From Bacteroidales bacterium (GTDB lineage: Bacteria > Bacteroidota > Bacteroidia > Bacteroidales > UBA932), in the NCBI GenBank assembly GCA_017398125.1, contig JAFQHE010000050.1, forward strand, positions 1 through 33,373: a stretch of DNA of 33,373 nucleotides, given 5' to 3'. This document shows positions 15,536 through 23,609 of this stretch, piece after piece. The notes beneath the pieces were generated by a model. That model did no database searches. It saw nothing but the letters and a program-made list of their open reading frames with translations, and was not told where the DNA came from. How positions within the stretch are numbered: the stretch's first letter is position 1; every line of letters starts with the position of its first letter. The translations under genes were made by a program, and so were the position numbers.

Positions 15536-16093
15536 ATGAAAAAGAAATTTATCTGTACAGTATGCGGTTATGTTCACGAAGGAAATGAGGCTCCTGAGAA
15601 GTGCCCTCTATGCAAAGTTCCAAGAGAGAAATTCAAAGAGGTAGTTGAGACTGAGGGTGAGACAGCTTGGGCTGACGAGCACAGACTTGGTGTTGCACAA
15701 GGTTGCGATCCTGAGATCATGGAGGGTCTTAAAGCGCACTTCACAGGCGAGTGCACAGAGGTTGGCATGTACTTGGCAATGAGCCGTCAGGCAGACAGAG
15801 AGGGTTATCCTGAGGTTGCTGAGGCCTTCAGAAGATATGCATTTGAGGAGGCTGAACATGCAGCAAGATTTGCAGAACTTATAGGAGAGGTTGTATGGGA
15901 TACCAAAACAAACCTTAAGAAGAGATGGGAAGCTGAGGCTGGTGCTTGCGAAGACAAGAAACGCATTGCAACTCTTGCAAAACAGCAGAATCTTGACGCC
16001 ATCCATGACACCGTTCATGAGATGTGTAAAGATGAGGCTCGCCACGGACAAGGCTTCAAAGGCTTGTACAACAGATACTTTGGTAAAGAATAA
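15536..16093 (+). CDS. Reverse rubrerythrin (rubredoxin domain first), peroxide reductase
   Basis: The protein (185 residues) reduces hydrogen peroxide using electrons from NADH through redox partners. The N-terminal rubredoxin domain binds iron with Cys7, Cys10, Cys23 and Cys26 (CTVC and CPLC). A ferritin-like four-helix bundle follows with diiron ligands in [19 protein letters not shown] and DEARHG. The rubredoxin-first order is that of reverse rubrerythrins, often annotated as NADH peroxidase. It fits a strict anaerobe and functionally complements the superoxide reductase at 32.5-32.9 kb. It is a single-gene unit with its own promoter and a strong terminator. Confidence 0.93.
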   Translation: MKKKFICTVCGYVHEGNEAPEKCPLCKVPREKFKEVVETEGETAWADEHRLGVAQGCDPEIMEGLKAHFTGECTEVGMYLAMSRQADREGYPEVAEAFRRYAFEEAEHAARFAELIGEVVWDTKTNLKKRWEAEAGACEDKKRIATLAKQQNLDAIHDTVHEMCKDEARHGQGFKGLYNRYFGKE

Positions 16094-16120
16094 TTAAAGA
16101 TTTGAATTGAATTGATGTTA

Positions 16121-16154
16121 AAAAGAGGCGGAGCACAATTGCTTCGCCTCTTTT
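16121..16154. terminator. Strong bidirectional terminator after rubrerythrin
   Basis: Arms 16121-16134 and 16141-16154 form a 14-bp stem (one G-U pair) over a 6-nt loop. The A-run at the left arm and the T-run at the right arm give a U-tract in both directions. It also lies downstream of the minus-strand triple-TonB gene. Confidence 0.88.
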
Positions 16155-16223
16155 CCATTCCTTACGGCAATCCCATTGAAAATGGAACAATACGTCCAAA
16201 AACAAATAAGCCTATGAAACCGA

Positions 16224-17450
16224 TTATCTCAACTGGAATACAATAGGGAATGTATAAGTTACAGGAACGGCCACATCATCAATTCTCGCAGGCACCCAGT
16301 CCGGTGATGATTTGATAACCCTTACAGCCTCCTCATCAAGCACTTTGTGGCAACCTTTTACAACATTCACATTGGTAACCTTTCCTTTTTCATTTACCAC
16401 AAACGAAACAATGACACGTCCCTGAAGTTTCTCTTTTCTCGCCTCATCGGGATAGTCTACATTATTGAATACCCACACAGTGAAATTGTTTTGGGTATTG
16501 GGAGTATAAATACCCGAATTTGAACCAATAGTAAACAATGGAGAGACCATTGTCCCTTTTGAATAGATAAAAGCGCTCTCATCACTGCCTTGTGCAGCAG
16601 CCTTTACCGGCTGGAAAACGATTGGAATTGTAACCCTTGACTTGACACGTTGGCCATCCCTCTCACCGGCAGTCCACCTTGGCGAATTTGACACGACACT
16701 GAGGGCAGCACTGTCAAGAAAGCGGTTAGAGGAACTCCTTATAATCCTTGGATAACTCAACCACCCATCTTCATTGATGACGAACGAAACCAAAACCCGT
16801 CCTCCAACATTACTTCCAATGCACTGTTCGGGGTATCTTATATTTGAATATATCCATTTGAGAAACTCATTGCTGCCTCCTCCGGCAAACCCGGGCATTT
16901 TGGAAAGGAAATATGAATTGGCCAAATAGACCCCATCACCCAATGAGGCAAATCTTTCACCTGCCACAAAAGCCTTTGCCCCCGTCAACTGGAAAATGAC
17001 CGGAAATACAACTCGTGTAGCACACGTCCTGCCACTTACGTCAACTCCCGGCGACTCCCACTTTGGAGAGGATTTTACAAGCCTCAAGGCCTCCGCATCA
17101 AGTTCAGGGTGCACTCCCCTGAGAACTTTTGCTCCAGTCACATCACCCTCTGCAGTCACAATGAAACTGAGCATTACACGCCCCTGAATACCCTCTTTTT
17201 TACAATTCTCGGGATATTTCATGTTATCATAGACCCATCTTGTAAACTCGTTCAATCCGCCATTCTTCTTGAATTTGATATTCTTTGCAACAAAAGCCAA
17301 TGGCACAGGATGATCATCTGAAACTGAATCCACCCTATTGTGGGCAACCGTATACGCTTTATATTGGGAAAACAGATTGGAACTCAAAAGGAGGGTACAC
17401 AAAAGTACCAGACACCTGATGCATGAAAAACAGCATTTTTTTCTATTCAT
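16224..17450 (-). CDS. Exported protein with three TonB C-terminal domains
   Basis: The 408-residue protein has a Cys-rich signal sequence (residues 1-28, ending LFSQ) and three successive TonB C-terminal domains at about 68-156, 195-282 and 322-407. Each has the block W(V/I)x(D/S/N)Nxx(Y)P, then (G)RV(M/L/I)(L/V)SFxV, (L)DxxAxxxVxxSPxW and a terminal P(I/V)(I)FQ. TonB C-terminal domains normally pass energy to outer-membrane receptors by binding TonB boxes. Here there is no Pro-rich spacer, and the hydrophobic N-terminus looks more like a cleavable signal peptide than a TonB anchor, so energy coupling is not assured. A periplasmic multivalent binder is an alternative. It follows the membrane HTH regulator by 19 bp and is probably in its operon. 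Confidence 0.85.
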   Translation of the reverse strand: MNRKKCCFSCIRCLVLLCTLLLSSNLFSQYKAYTVAHNRVDSVSDDHPVPLAFVAKNIKFKKNGGLNEFTRWVYDNMKYPENCKKEGIQGRVMLSFIVTAEGDVTGAKVLRGVHPELDAEALRLVKSSPKWESPGVDVSGRTCATRVVFPVIFQLTGAKAFVAGERFASLGDGVYLANSYFLSKMPGFAGGGSNEFLKWIYSNIRYPEQCIGSNVGGRVLVSFVINEDGWLSYPRIIRSSSNRFLDSAALSVVSNSPRWTAGERDGQRVKSRVTIPIVFQPVKAAAQGSDESAFIYSKGTMVSPLFTIGSNSGIYTPNTQNNFTVWVFNNVDYPDEARKEKLQGRVIVSFVVNEKGKVTNVNVVKGCHKVLDEEAVRVIKSSPDWVPARIDDVAVPVTYTFPIVFQLR

Positions 17451-17469
17451 AATAAACCTGTTTTTATTG

Positions 17470-18195
17470 TTATTTCAATATTTTGAATTTTCTTTTACTC
17501 TTTATGGAATCTCCATTTTGGGCCATCTTGTTCCTGATCCGGGTCTTTATTGCCCTTACAGAGTTATCTGAAATGCCCAAATGGAGGGCAATCTCAGCTG
17601 TTGTAAAACTCTCTTCACTCAATATGAGCACAAGTTTTTCCTGTGGCGTAAGGAATTGGAGTTCCTTTATATACGGGTAACTCGACAGAAATTCATTATC
17701 ATTTACAATCTCCACTATACCGCTCTTTCTCGCCCCCTTAACCATATCTATTGCCTCCTGGAATTCATCATACAGAGATGAGGAGAATTTGATGCTCTTT
17801 CCGCTCAACTTGTTCACTTTATCAGTAAATACCGGCAGGGTGGCGGCCTGCTGTGAGAGGAGTTTCTTTGCAAAATTCTCTTTTTTCATTTTTGAACTCA
17901 CTCTCCGGTATATATAGTATGCCAAAGCAGATACCAAAACCACAATCAGAAGAATGAGTGATACCAGAATGGTATTCTGCTTCTGTATATCTGCCAACTT
18001 TACAACAACGGCATCAAGTTCATACTTGTATACCATAACCGGTTTGACCGTATCGGGAACATTTCCATATATCTGATCCCAACCTTCCATAAATTCCAGG
18101 GTGGTCTCCTCATATTCGTAATACTCCACCGGCATTTTAAGGCAGGTTGAGTCCTGCGGCGTCAAGTCTGTTTCTTGGTTAAATATATTTTCCAT
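17470..18195 (-). CDS. Membrane-anchored HTH transcriptional regulator
   Basis: The 241-residue protein has a hydrophilic N-terminal region (1-72), one membrane helix (about 75-97), a basic juxtamembrane segment, and a C-terminal LuxR-type helix-turn-helix at about 183-225 (LTPQEKLVLILSEESFTTAEIALHLGIS). This topology places the N-terminus in the periplasm and the DNA-binding domain in the cytoplasm, so it can sense envelope signals directly. Larger Bacteroidota relatives carry TPRs before the helix, as does the gene at 28573-30342 here; this one lacks them and may be a reduced version. It precedes the triple-TonB gene by 19 bp, which suggests that it controls or senses through that partner. 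Confidence 0.75.
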   Translation of the reverse strand: MENIFNQETDLTPQDSTCLKMPVEYYEYEETTLEFMEGWDQIYGNVPDTVKPVMVYKYELDAVVVKLADIQKQNTILVSLILLIVVLVSALAYYIYRRVSSKMKKENFAKKLLSQQAATLPVFTDKVNKLSGKSIKFSSSLYDEFQEAIDMVKGARKSGIVEIVNDNEFLSSYPYIKELQFLTPQEKLVLILSEESFTTAEIALHLGISDNSVRAIKTRIRNKMAQNGDSIKSKRKFKILK

Positions 18196-18220
18196 TTTAA
18201 AATTCAGGGTTCTTGCAACA

Positions 18221-18228
18221 CAAATATA
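18221..18228 (-). promoter_or_regulatory. Candidate -7 box of regulator/TonB operon
   Basis: TATATTTG on the minus strand fits TAnnTTTG and lies 25 bp before the regulator ATG. The expected TTTG 19-21 bp upstream is absent (one lies at 13 bp), so the promoter is probably weak or activator-dependent. Confidence 0.4.
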
Positions 18229-18308
18229 GAATTGATTTCATCAAAATGCACACCCCATTCCCAATGTTGCGGGCATATAACCGACAATACGCTAATTCAC
18301 AAACAAAT

Positions 18309-18339
18309 AAGCGCACAGAGTTGCATACTCTGTGCGCTT
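18309..18339 (-). terminator. Terminator of the Gate-domain transporter gene
   Basis: AAGCGCACAGAGT (18309-18321) pairs perfectly with ACTCTGTGCGCTT (18327-18339), a 13-bp stem over a 5-nt loop, followed on the minus strand by TTATTTGTTTG. It lies 22 bp past the transporter stop. Confidence 0.9.
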
Positions 18340-18361
18340 CAAAATATCCTTTTTATTCAAA

Positions 18362-19501
18362 TTACAACAATGAGACAAGTACAAAAACCCAGTGCGCAAC
18401 AATGGCGGCCACCAGACCCCCTATTGTATGTGCAAGTATAGCCTTTGATGTAAGTTCCCTATATCCCAAAGAATCGAGCATGGCTGTATGAGTACTCAAA
18501 TAACCGCTCCAGCACATTCCTATTGCTGTACATACTGCAATTGCGTTACCATCCATCCAACCCTGGGCAACAAAGTTTGGAACAACTCCCAAAGCAGCAC
18601 CTACAGCACCCAATGCGGTAATTGGGAAAGCAATTACATGAGGATCTGTAAAGCCGAAGAGGTACTCAAATATGAATCCTACCTTGTTGGCAAGATATGG
18701 AAGCAATGCCACACCTTCATAGGCAGCACCTGTATACTCACCGCTCTCCGAAGGACCAAAAGTTAGGATCATGACAAATGTGGAGATGATCAGCACTCCA
18801 GGAATGATTGCAATTCCCACATCAACACCAGATTTTCCACCATCAAGCAGAGAGTTCAGAATTCTCAAGAAGAGTGATTTTTCCTCAACTTTAGTCTCTA
18901 CTTCATCAACCTCAGGCAACTCAGCGGCACACTCCTCTTTGTATTGAGGATATGCCTTTAATACAAAGCGCTGCATCAGGCGTGTAGATACAATACAACC
19001 GCACATTGCAGCCACAAGACCAATTACCGGCTCCTTGAAGAATCCCTGGCCCATCATAAATACCATAACAAGGAGACCCATTCCAAAGGCTGTTCCAAAG
19101 TTTGTAAGGGAGATGAATTGATACTTCTTGAAATATCTTGCGAAACTCTTGTCCTGAGCCAATGAGATGATTGCCGGATTGTCTGACAAAAATGTAACAA
19201 CAGCACCCAATGAAGCAACACCCGGCATATTGAACAGCGGGCCCATCAAAGGTCTCAAAATCTTCTCAAGCAGCTTTACAACACCGAACTCTATAAACAA
19301 TTTGCCCAAAGCTCCTGTTATGACACATATCGCCATTAGGTAGAATACAGTGTTCAACAGAAGATCATGCCCTGTTTTCATTATGGTATTGAGCATATTG
19401 GGCGTACCCATCTTGGCGCCCAAATAGTAAAATATACCACCCACAATAAGCAGACACGGAACACCTGTCGGGATATATTTTGAGATAGATGTTTTTTTCA
19501 T
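18362..19501 (-). CDS. Gate-domain (nucleoside recognition) membrane protein, putative transporter
   Basis: The 379-residue polytopic protein has two halves with Gate-domain character: about residues 45-200 (GALGKLFIEFGVVKLLEKILRPL, then SDNPAI) and 235-379 (GIAIIPGVLIISTFVMIL, then DPHVIAFPITALGAVGAALG), joined by an acidic loop near residues 190-215. Gate-domain proteins include nucleoside transporters and sporulation membrane proteins; no substrate can be read here. It lies 46 bp after a porin-like gene on the same strand, which suggests that outer and inner membrane transport of one solute are coupled. A strong terminator follows. Confidence 0.8.
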   Translation of the reverse strand: MKKTSISKYIPTGVPCLLIVGGIFYYLGAKMGTPNMLNTIMKTGHDLLLNTVFYLMAICVITGALGKLFIEFGVVKLLEKILRPLMGPLFNMPGVASLGAVVTFLSDNPAIISLAQDKSFARYFKKYQFISLTNFGTAFGMGLLVMVFMMGQGFFKEPVIGLVAAMCGCIVSTRLMQRFVLKAYPQYKEECAAELPEVDEVETKVEEKSLFLRILNSLLDGGKSGVDVGIAIIPGVLIISTFVMILTFGPSESGEYTGAAYEGVALLPYLANKVGFIFEYLFGFTDPHVIAFPITALGAVGAALGVVPNFVAQGWMDGNAIAVCTAIGMCWSGYLSTHTAMLDSLGYRELTSKAILAHTIGGLVAAIVAHWVFVLVSLL

Positions 19502-19547
19502 TATTTTGATTTGAATTAGGTTATCAGGTTAAAATCAATTGCCGGCA

Positions 19548-20588
19548 TCACCTCTTTTTGGGCACTGACAATATATTCATCTTCCACTTTACGCCCACAT
19601 CAAGTATAGTGCGCTTGTCGAGCATAGTACCGTCAGGATTGCCATTTGTACCTTTTGAATGGAAGCAGTTTGCATGAAAACGGAGGTTCTTTGACTTTTT
19701 CAACGGGAAAAACTCAAATCCGCCACCATACATTGTAAGTTCCGTTCCGGGCAGAACACAGAAATCAGCCATACGGTCTGTTTTGTTCACATCATAAGTA
19801 ACCTTTGCAAATATGTTTACCCAATGGGCAGGTGAGAATGATAGTTCACCCATTACCGAACAATCCTTGAAAAGGAATGTCTGATGCGATGTTGCTCTGT
19901 TCATAAAATCAAGGTTGAGACTAAAATCTCCGAACCTGAAATTATTGCCAAGAGCTATATAGTTGATGAATTTGCCTGTGCTGTACTCTATCATGTTCAC
20001 AGACCAGATTGAGTTATACCAACCATGTGATCCGTACCACATGAAGTTATATGCATATGTATCCTCCCCATATACATCCCTGAAAGGGCTCTGGCAAACC
20101 TGAAAAAGCAACTGATCCTTTGACTCGTTGAATTTGTATCCTGCATTCACTCCAAACTGGTAACAAGGTATATTGTTCCAGAACTCTGAACAGCTGTATA
20201 GGTCTATCGGTGCCCTGTCATACTCATATCCGCCAATTCCCACAACCAGTTTTCCTGCCGAGAAGTTCCAATGGTCATCGGGTGTGTATGTCAGATAGAT
20301 CCAGTCTGTTGCATCAAAGAAGCTTTGGGAAGAGTGAGCCTTGTTGAGCCTTTGTCTGTATGAGTAAGAAAATGACTTGCTTATATTGCCGTTAAGGATT
20401 ACATTCAGATATTTTCCTTTAAATCCTGTGTTGTCTGTAACCTTTTCTCCATCTATCCCCTCATATTGGTAATCTACCCTTACCTCAGCTTGAAGGTTGA
20501 CTATATTTTTATCTTGTGCAGAAGCGCTGCCGGAGAGAATCATGCACAAAGCAAAGGTTGAAAGCAACAAGGTTAATATTTGTCTCAT
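19548..20588 (-). CDS. Outer-membrane beta-barrel porin, phosphate-selective porin O/P-like
   Basis: The 346-residue protein has a signal peptide (1-24, ending ASAQ) followed by alternating aromatic-rich amphipathic strands, for example the segments beginning SYSYRQRLN, WNFSAGKLVVG and NFRFGDFSLNLDF. The pattern, including FDATDWIYLTYTPDDHW followed by GKLVVGIGGYEYD, is that of the OprO/OprP porin family of Bacteroidota. It would form an outer-membrane channel. It precedes the Gate-domain transporter with which it probably forms an operon. The final residues (KKR) differ from the Phe/Tyr end usual for barrels, so a late extension is possible. Confidence 0.75.
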   Translation of the reverse strand: MRQILTLLLSTFALCMILSGSASAQDKNIVNLQAEVRVDYQYEGIDGEKVTDNTGFKGKYLNVILNGNISKSFSYSYRQRLNKAHSSQSFFDATDWIYLTYTPDDHWNFSAGKLVVGIGGYEYDRAPIDLYSCSEFWNNIPCYQFGVNAGYKFNESKDQLLFQVCQSPFRDVYGEDTYAYNFMWYGSHGWYNSIWSVNMIEYSTGKFINYIALGNNFRFGDFSLNLDFMNRATSHQTFLFKDCSVMGELSFSPAHWVNIFAKVTYDVNKTDRMADFCVLPGTELTMYGGGFEFFPLKKSKNLRFHANCFHSKGTNGNPDGTMLDKRTILDVGVKWKMNILSVPKKR

Positions 20589-20664
20589 CTTTTGGGTAGG
20601 TTCTTACAATTTGTCAGAAATTATGTGATTTAAATTTAAAATTTGTCTTTTTTGTTAAAAGCAC

Positions 20665-20683
20665 GCAAATATAATTTATTTGC
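20665..20683 (-). promoter_or_regulatory. -7 box of porin operon inside an inverted repeat
   Basis: TATATTTG (minus, 20673-20666) fits TAnnTTTG and lies 77 bp before the porin ATG. It overlaps the inverted repeat GCAAATA (20665-20671) / TATTTGC (20677-20683), which could be an operator. No clear -33 TTTG is present. Confidence 0.4.
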
Positions 20684-20698
20684 ACCTATTAAAAAAAT

Positions 20699-21955
20699 TT
20701 ATCTTACTTTAGGAAAATCCTCTTTTCTTGTGGTATAATGGGGGGATTCATGCTCATGGGTATTTTTAATAAGTCCACTCCCCAAAGAGCCGAGTTTTAC
20801 CGTACCCTTTCCATAACATCCGTTTATTGCATCCATTGCCTTCATCAGCTTGTTATCCTGCTCATAAAGTGCCACATCTTCGAATAGGGAGCCGGTAACA
20901 CCATCTTCGGGTATTATTCCGGATGCTGTAACGCCAGCCTTTTTGTATCCGCACCCCTTTACAAATATTCTACGCAGACCATTAATGGCAGCCTCCACTA
21001 TCTTGTTGGTACTGTTGGTAGGTATCAGGAATGTGATCAGTTCATTGGCATAAACCTGCTCTATATCATCCTTGAAACGGTTTGTGCGTACAAATACTGC
21101 AAGATCTGAACATACTGAGTGCTGTTTCCTGAGTTTTTCCGCAGTCATAGTTGCAAATGTTGCCACCTGCTCTGTAAGCTCCTCAATATTGTAAATCTCT
21201 TTGGAAAAACTTCGAGTATTGCTTATGGACTGATTAGCAACAACAACATCTTCAAACCTTATGGCAGGAATACCTCTGAGCTCCTTCCAAGTCCTTACCC
21301 CAATTATGCCAAAGAGATACTGCACCCTCTGCTCCTCCATGAGTGTAAAATCATAAGCAGTGCGTATTCCCAAACTATGCAGCTTTGCCGCTGTGCGTCT
21401 TCCTACACCCCAGACATCCTCAATAGGGAAACGGCCAAGCACCTTTTCTATATCCTCCCGACGGTACATATAGCAGCCGCCTCGGAGTTTTGGATACTGC
21501 TTGCAGAGTTTGGCTGCTATCTTTGCCAATGTTTTCGTATGGGAAACGCCAACGGAAACAGGTATGCCGGTAAAGCGTCTGCACCTATACGAAAGACTCT
21601 TGGCAAAGGCATCAAAATCCATCGCCATCCCGTTCAAATCAAGGAAAGCCTCATCTATGGAGTATACCTCTATTGCCGGAACTGCAGAACGGAGAACCTG
21701 CCTCACCCTATTTGACATATCTCCATATAGCGACATATTCCCGGAAAAAATTGTCACACCATATCTCTTCACAAGGTGCTCTATCTTGAAGAGAGGATCT
21801 CCCATCTTTATCCCGATAGCCTTGGCTTCATTGCTTCTGGCTATGGCACAACCATCATTGTTGGACAAGACAATAACAGGCTTCCCCTCAAGATCGGGAC
21901 GGAAAACCCTTTCGCAGGAGACAAAGAAGTTATTGCAGTCGGCCAATGCATACAT
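20699..21955 (-). CDS. umuC: DNA polymerase V catalytic subunit, Y family
   Basis: UmuC (418 residues) performs translesion synthesis after activation by cleaved UmuD. The start YALADCNNFFVSCERVFRP carries the first metal-binding Asp, and YSIDEAFLDL has the catalytic Asp-Glu pair near residues 104-105. The helix-hairpin-helix region (LGRFPIEDVWGVGRRTAAKL) and the Y-family finger/little-finger domains follow, so the length is normal. It is the last gene of a minus-strand run and begins 29 bp after umuD. No hairpin terminator is visible after it. Confidence 0.95.
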   Translation of the reverse strand: MYALADCNNFFVSCERVFRPDLEGKPVIVLSNNDGCAIARSNEAKAIGIKMGDPLFKIEHLVKRYGVTIFSGNMSLYGDMSNRVRQVLRSAVPAIEVYSIDEAFLDLNGMAMDFDAFAKSLSYRCRRFTGIPVSVGVSHTKTLAKIAAKLCKQYPKLRGGCYMYRREDIEKVLGRFPIEDVWGVGRRTAAKLHSLGIRTAYDFTLMEEQRVQYLFGIIGVRTWKELRGIPAIRFEDVVVANQSISNTRSFSKEIYNIEELTEQVATFATMTAEKLRKQHSVCSDLAVFVRTNRFKDDIEQVYANELITFLIPTNSTNKIVEAAINGLRRIFVKGCGYKKAGVTASGIIPEDGVTGSLFEDVALYEQDNKLMKAMDAINGCYGKGTVKLGSLGSGLIKNTHEHESPHYTTRKEDFPKVR

Positions 21956-21984
21956 AACAGAAAAGTGTATCTGAAAATGTAAAA

Positions 21985-22410
21985 CTACATCTTTTTTATG
22001 ACGTATGTAACGATTCCCCAGATTGCAAATTCATCTTCCGGAGATACCACTATGGTCTTGTATCTTGGATTGGATCTGTTCATTGGGACAAGACGTATCT
22101 CTTCATTGCATATCTCTACATGCTTTACAGTAAACTCGCCGTCTATGTAACAGATTGCCTTGCATCCGTCATATGGATGAAGGCTTTTGTCAACTATGAT
22201 TATGTCGCCATCCTCCATTCCTGCATCAACCATGGAAAAACCGTCAACCTTAAAATAGAAGGTAGAGGCAGGATGTCTTACAAGCATTCCTTTGAGGTCA
22301 AACTCCTCCCTTACCTCCTCTGCTGGAGAGGGGAATCCGGCCTTTACATCTCCCAGAAGAATGCCATCCCAGGCTGAATCATCTATTGCTTTAGGTTCAA
22401 AAGTACCCAT
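21985..22410 (-). CDS. umuD: UmuD-like S24 peptidase, translesion polymerase subunit
   Basis: The 141-residue protein has the self-cleavage site KAGFPSPAEE (Ala-Gly, residues 23-25 region), the nucleophile Ser in GFSMVDAGM, and the general-base Lys in FTVKHVEI. RecA-bound filaments trigger its self-cleavage; the product joins UmuC. ATG at 22410 is selected because MGTFEPKAIDDSAWDG precedes the cleavage site at the usual distance; a longer frame to 22575 would overlap the MFS gene by 160 bp and gives no conserved sequence. It starts 2 bp after the MFS stop and precedes umuC. No LexA-like operator was recognised. Confidence 0.92.
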   Translation of the reverse strand: MGTFEPKAIDDSAWDGILLGDVKAGFPSPAEEVREEFDLKGMLVRHPASTFYFKVDGFSMVDAGMEDGDIIIVDKSLHPYDGCKAICYIDGEFTVKHVEICNEEIRLVPMNRSNPRYKTIVVSPEDEFAIWGIVTYVIKKM

Positions 22411-22412
22411 AA

Positions 22413-23609
22413 TTACCTTAATCTGTTTTTCAGAAAATCTCTTCGGGAGTAGAGGTAAAACAACACAACTCCCAACATATTTACTCCAAATGCGGTCCAG
22501 AAGGCCTGATGGTAACCTAAATGCTCCGCCACACTTCCACCGACAAGAATACCCAATCCCACACCTATATCCCAAGAGACAAGAAGGGTTGAATTTGCCG
22601 TTCCCCTCTGTTCATTTGAGGCAAGGTTTATGAACATTGTCTGAAAAGCAGGGAACATATGTCCGTTGCCCAACCCTATTACAAGAGCCGCACCATAATA
22701 CCCCCAATGGTTATGTAATGCTGCAAATATAAGGTATCCGACAAGTGCCACAACCACACCTCCGGAAGCATTCTCAACAATCTTGCCCTCCCTTAGTGAT
22801 CTGTTGCCAATTAGACGCGACAATATCAGGCCTATTGACAGCAGCATGAAGAAAAGTCCTGTTCCACCGGTAATCCCCAGCTCATTCTTGCCATATATTG
22901 CTATGTATGTTGCCAATACACCATAGGAGAATGCATAGCATATCATACACAGGCCCTGGCTCCAACCCTTGAGAAGTATGAACCTATCCAGAGAGACCGG
23001 TGCCTTATCCTTGACCGTCTCTCTCGGTTTCAGGTCAAGTGTGCTGTTTATAACCAGACCGGCAGCAGCTACAAGCAGGGCAATCACAAAAAGCACATCA
23101 TAACTCTCACATACGCCATAAATCATAAGGGCCACCGTAGGTCCTATAGCTGTTGCGATATTATTGCTCAAGCCATAATAACCTATGCCTTCAGCCCTTC
23201 TTGAGGGGTGGAGAACATCAATCGCCACAGTACTGTTAGAAACTGTAGATGCCCCAAAAGGAGCTCCGTGCAAAGTACGTATTATTGCAAAAAGCACCAG
23301 AGAACCGGCTACCAGATAGCCTGCAAAGAGCAGTGTAAAAAGGAAATAACTCACCAGCAAGACTGTACGTCTTGGGAAACTGTCAACCAAAAAGCCACTG
23401 AATGGCCTTATTATAAGGGCAGTAAGCGTATAACCCGACAATACTATACCGATCATCTGCTTGTCTGCCCCGAATGTTTCACTCAAATACAAGGGCAACA
23501 GAGGAGTGAGGAGCATGAACGAAAAGAATATCATGAAGTTCGCGCTCCACACCTTCAAATAGTTGCTGTTCCACAACTTTGGCCTACTCAAATGAGTATT
23601 TTGCACCAT
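22413..23609 (-). CDS. MFS transporter, sugar/drug efflux-like
   Basis: The 398-residue protein has 12 predicted membrane helices and the MFS signatures GYTLTALIIRPFSGFLVDSFPRR between helices 2 and 3 and a central loop near residue 195 (LKPRETVKDKAP). It resembles the AraJ-like/efflux group of Bacteroidota; the substrate is unknown. Its ATG lies 26 bp inside the 3' end of the DPP III gene, and its stop is 2 bp before umuD, so it is embedded in a tightly packed operon and its translation is probably coupled to both. Confidence 0.88.
   Translation of the reverse strand: MVQNTHLSRPKLWNSNYLKVWSANFMIFFSFMLLTPLLPLYLSETFGADKQMIGIVLSGYTLTALIIRPFSGFLVDSFPRRTVLLVSYFLFTLLFAGYLVAGSLVLFAIIRTLHGAPFGASTVSNSTVAIDVLHPSRRAEGIGYYGLSNNIATAIGPTVALMIYGVCESYDVLFVIALLVAAAGLVINSTLDLKPRETVKDKAPVSLDRFILLKGWSQGLCMICYAFSYGVLATYIAIYGKNELGITGGTGLFFMLLSIGLILSRLIGNRSLREGKIVENASGGVVVALVGYLIFAALHNHWGYYGAALVIGLGNGHMFPAFQTMFINLASNEQRGTANSTLLVSWDIGVGLGILVGGSVAEHLGYHQAFWTAFGVNMLGVVLFYLYSRRDFLKNRLR

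Noticed and set aside
22411-22575. Longer start of umuD
   Set aside because: It would overlap most of the 3' end of the MFS gene and has no conserved sequence; the 22410 ATG is at the right distance from the cleavage site.
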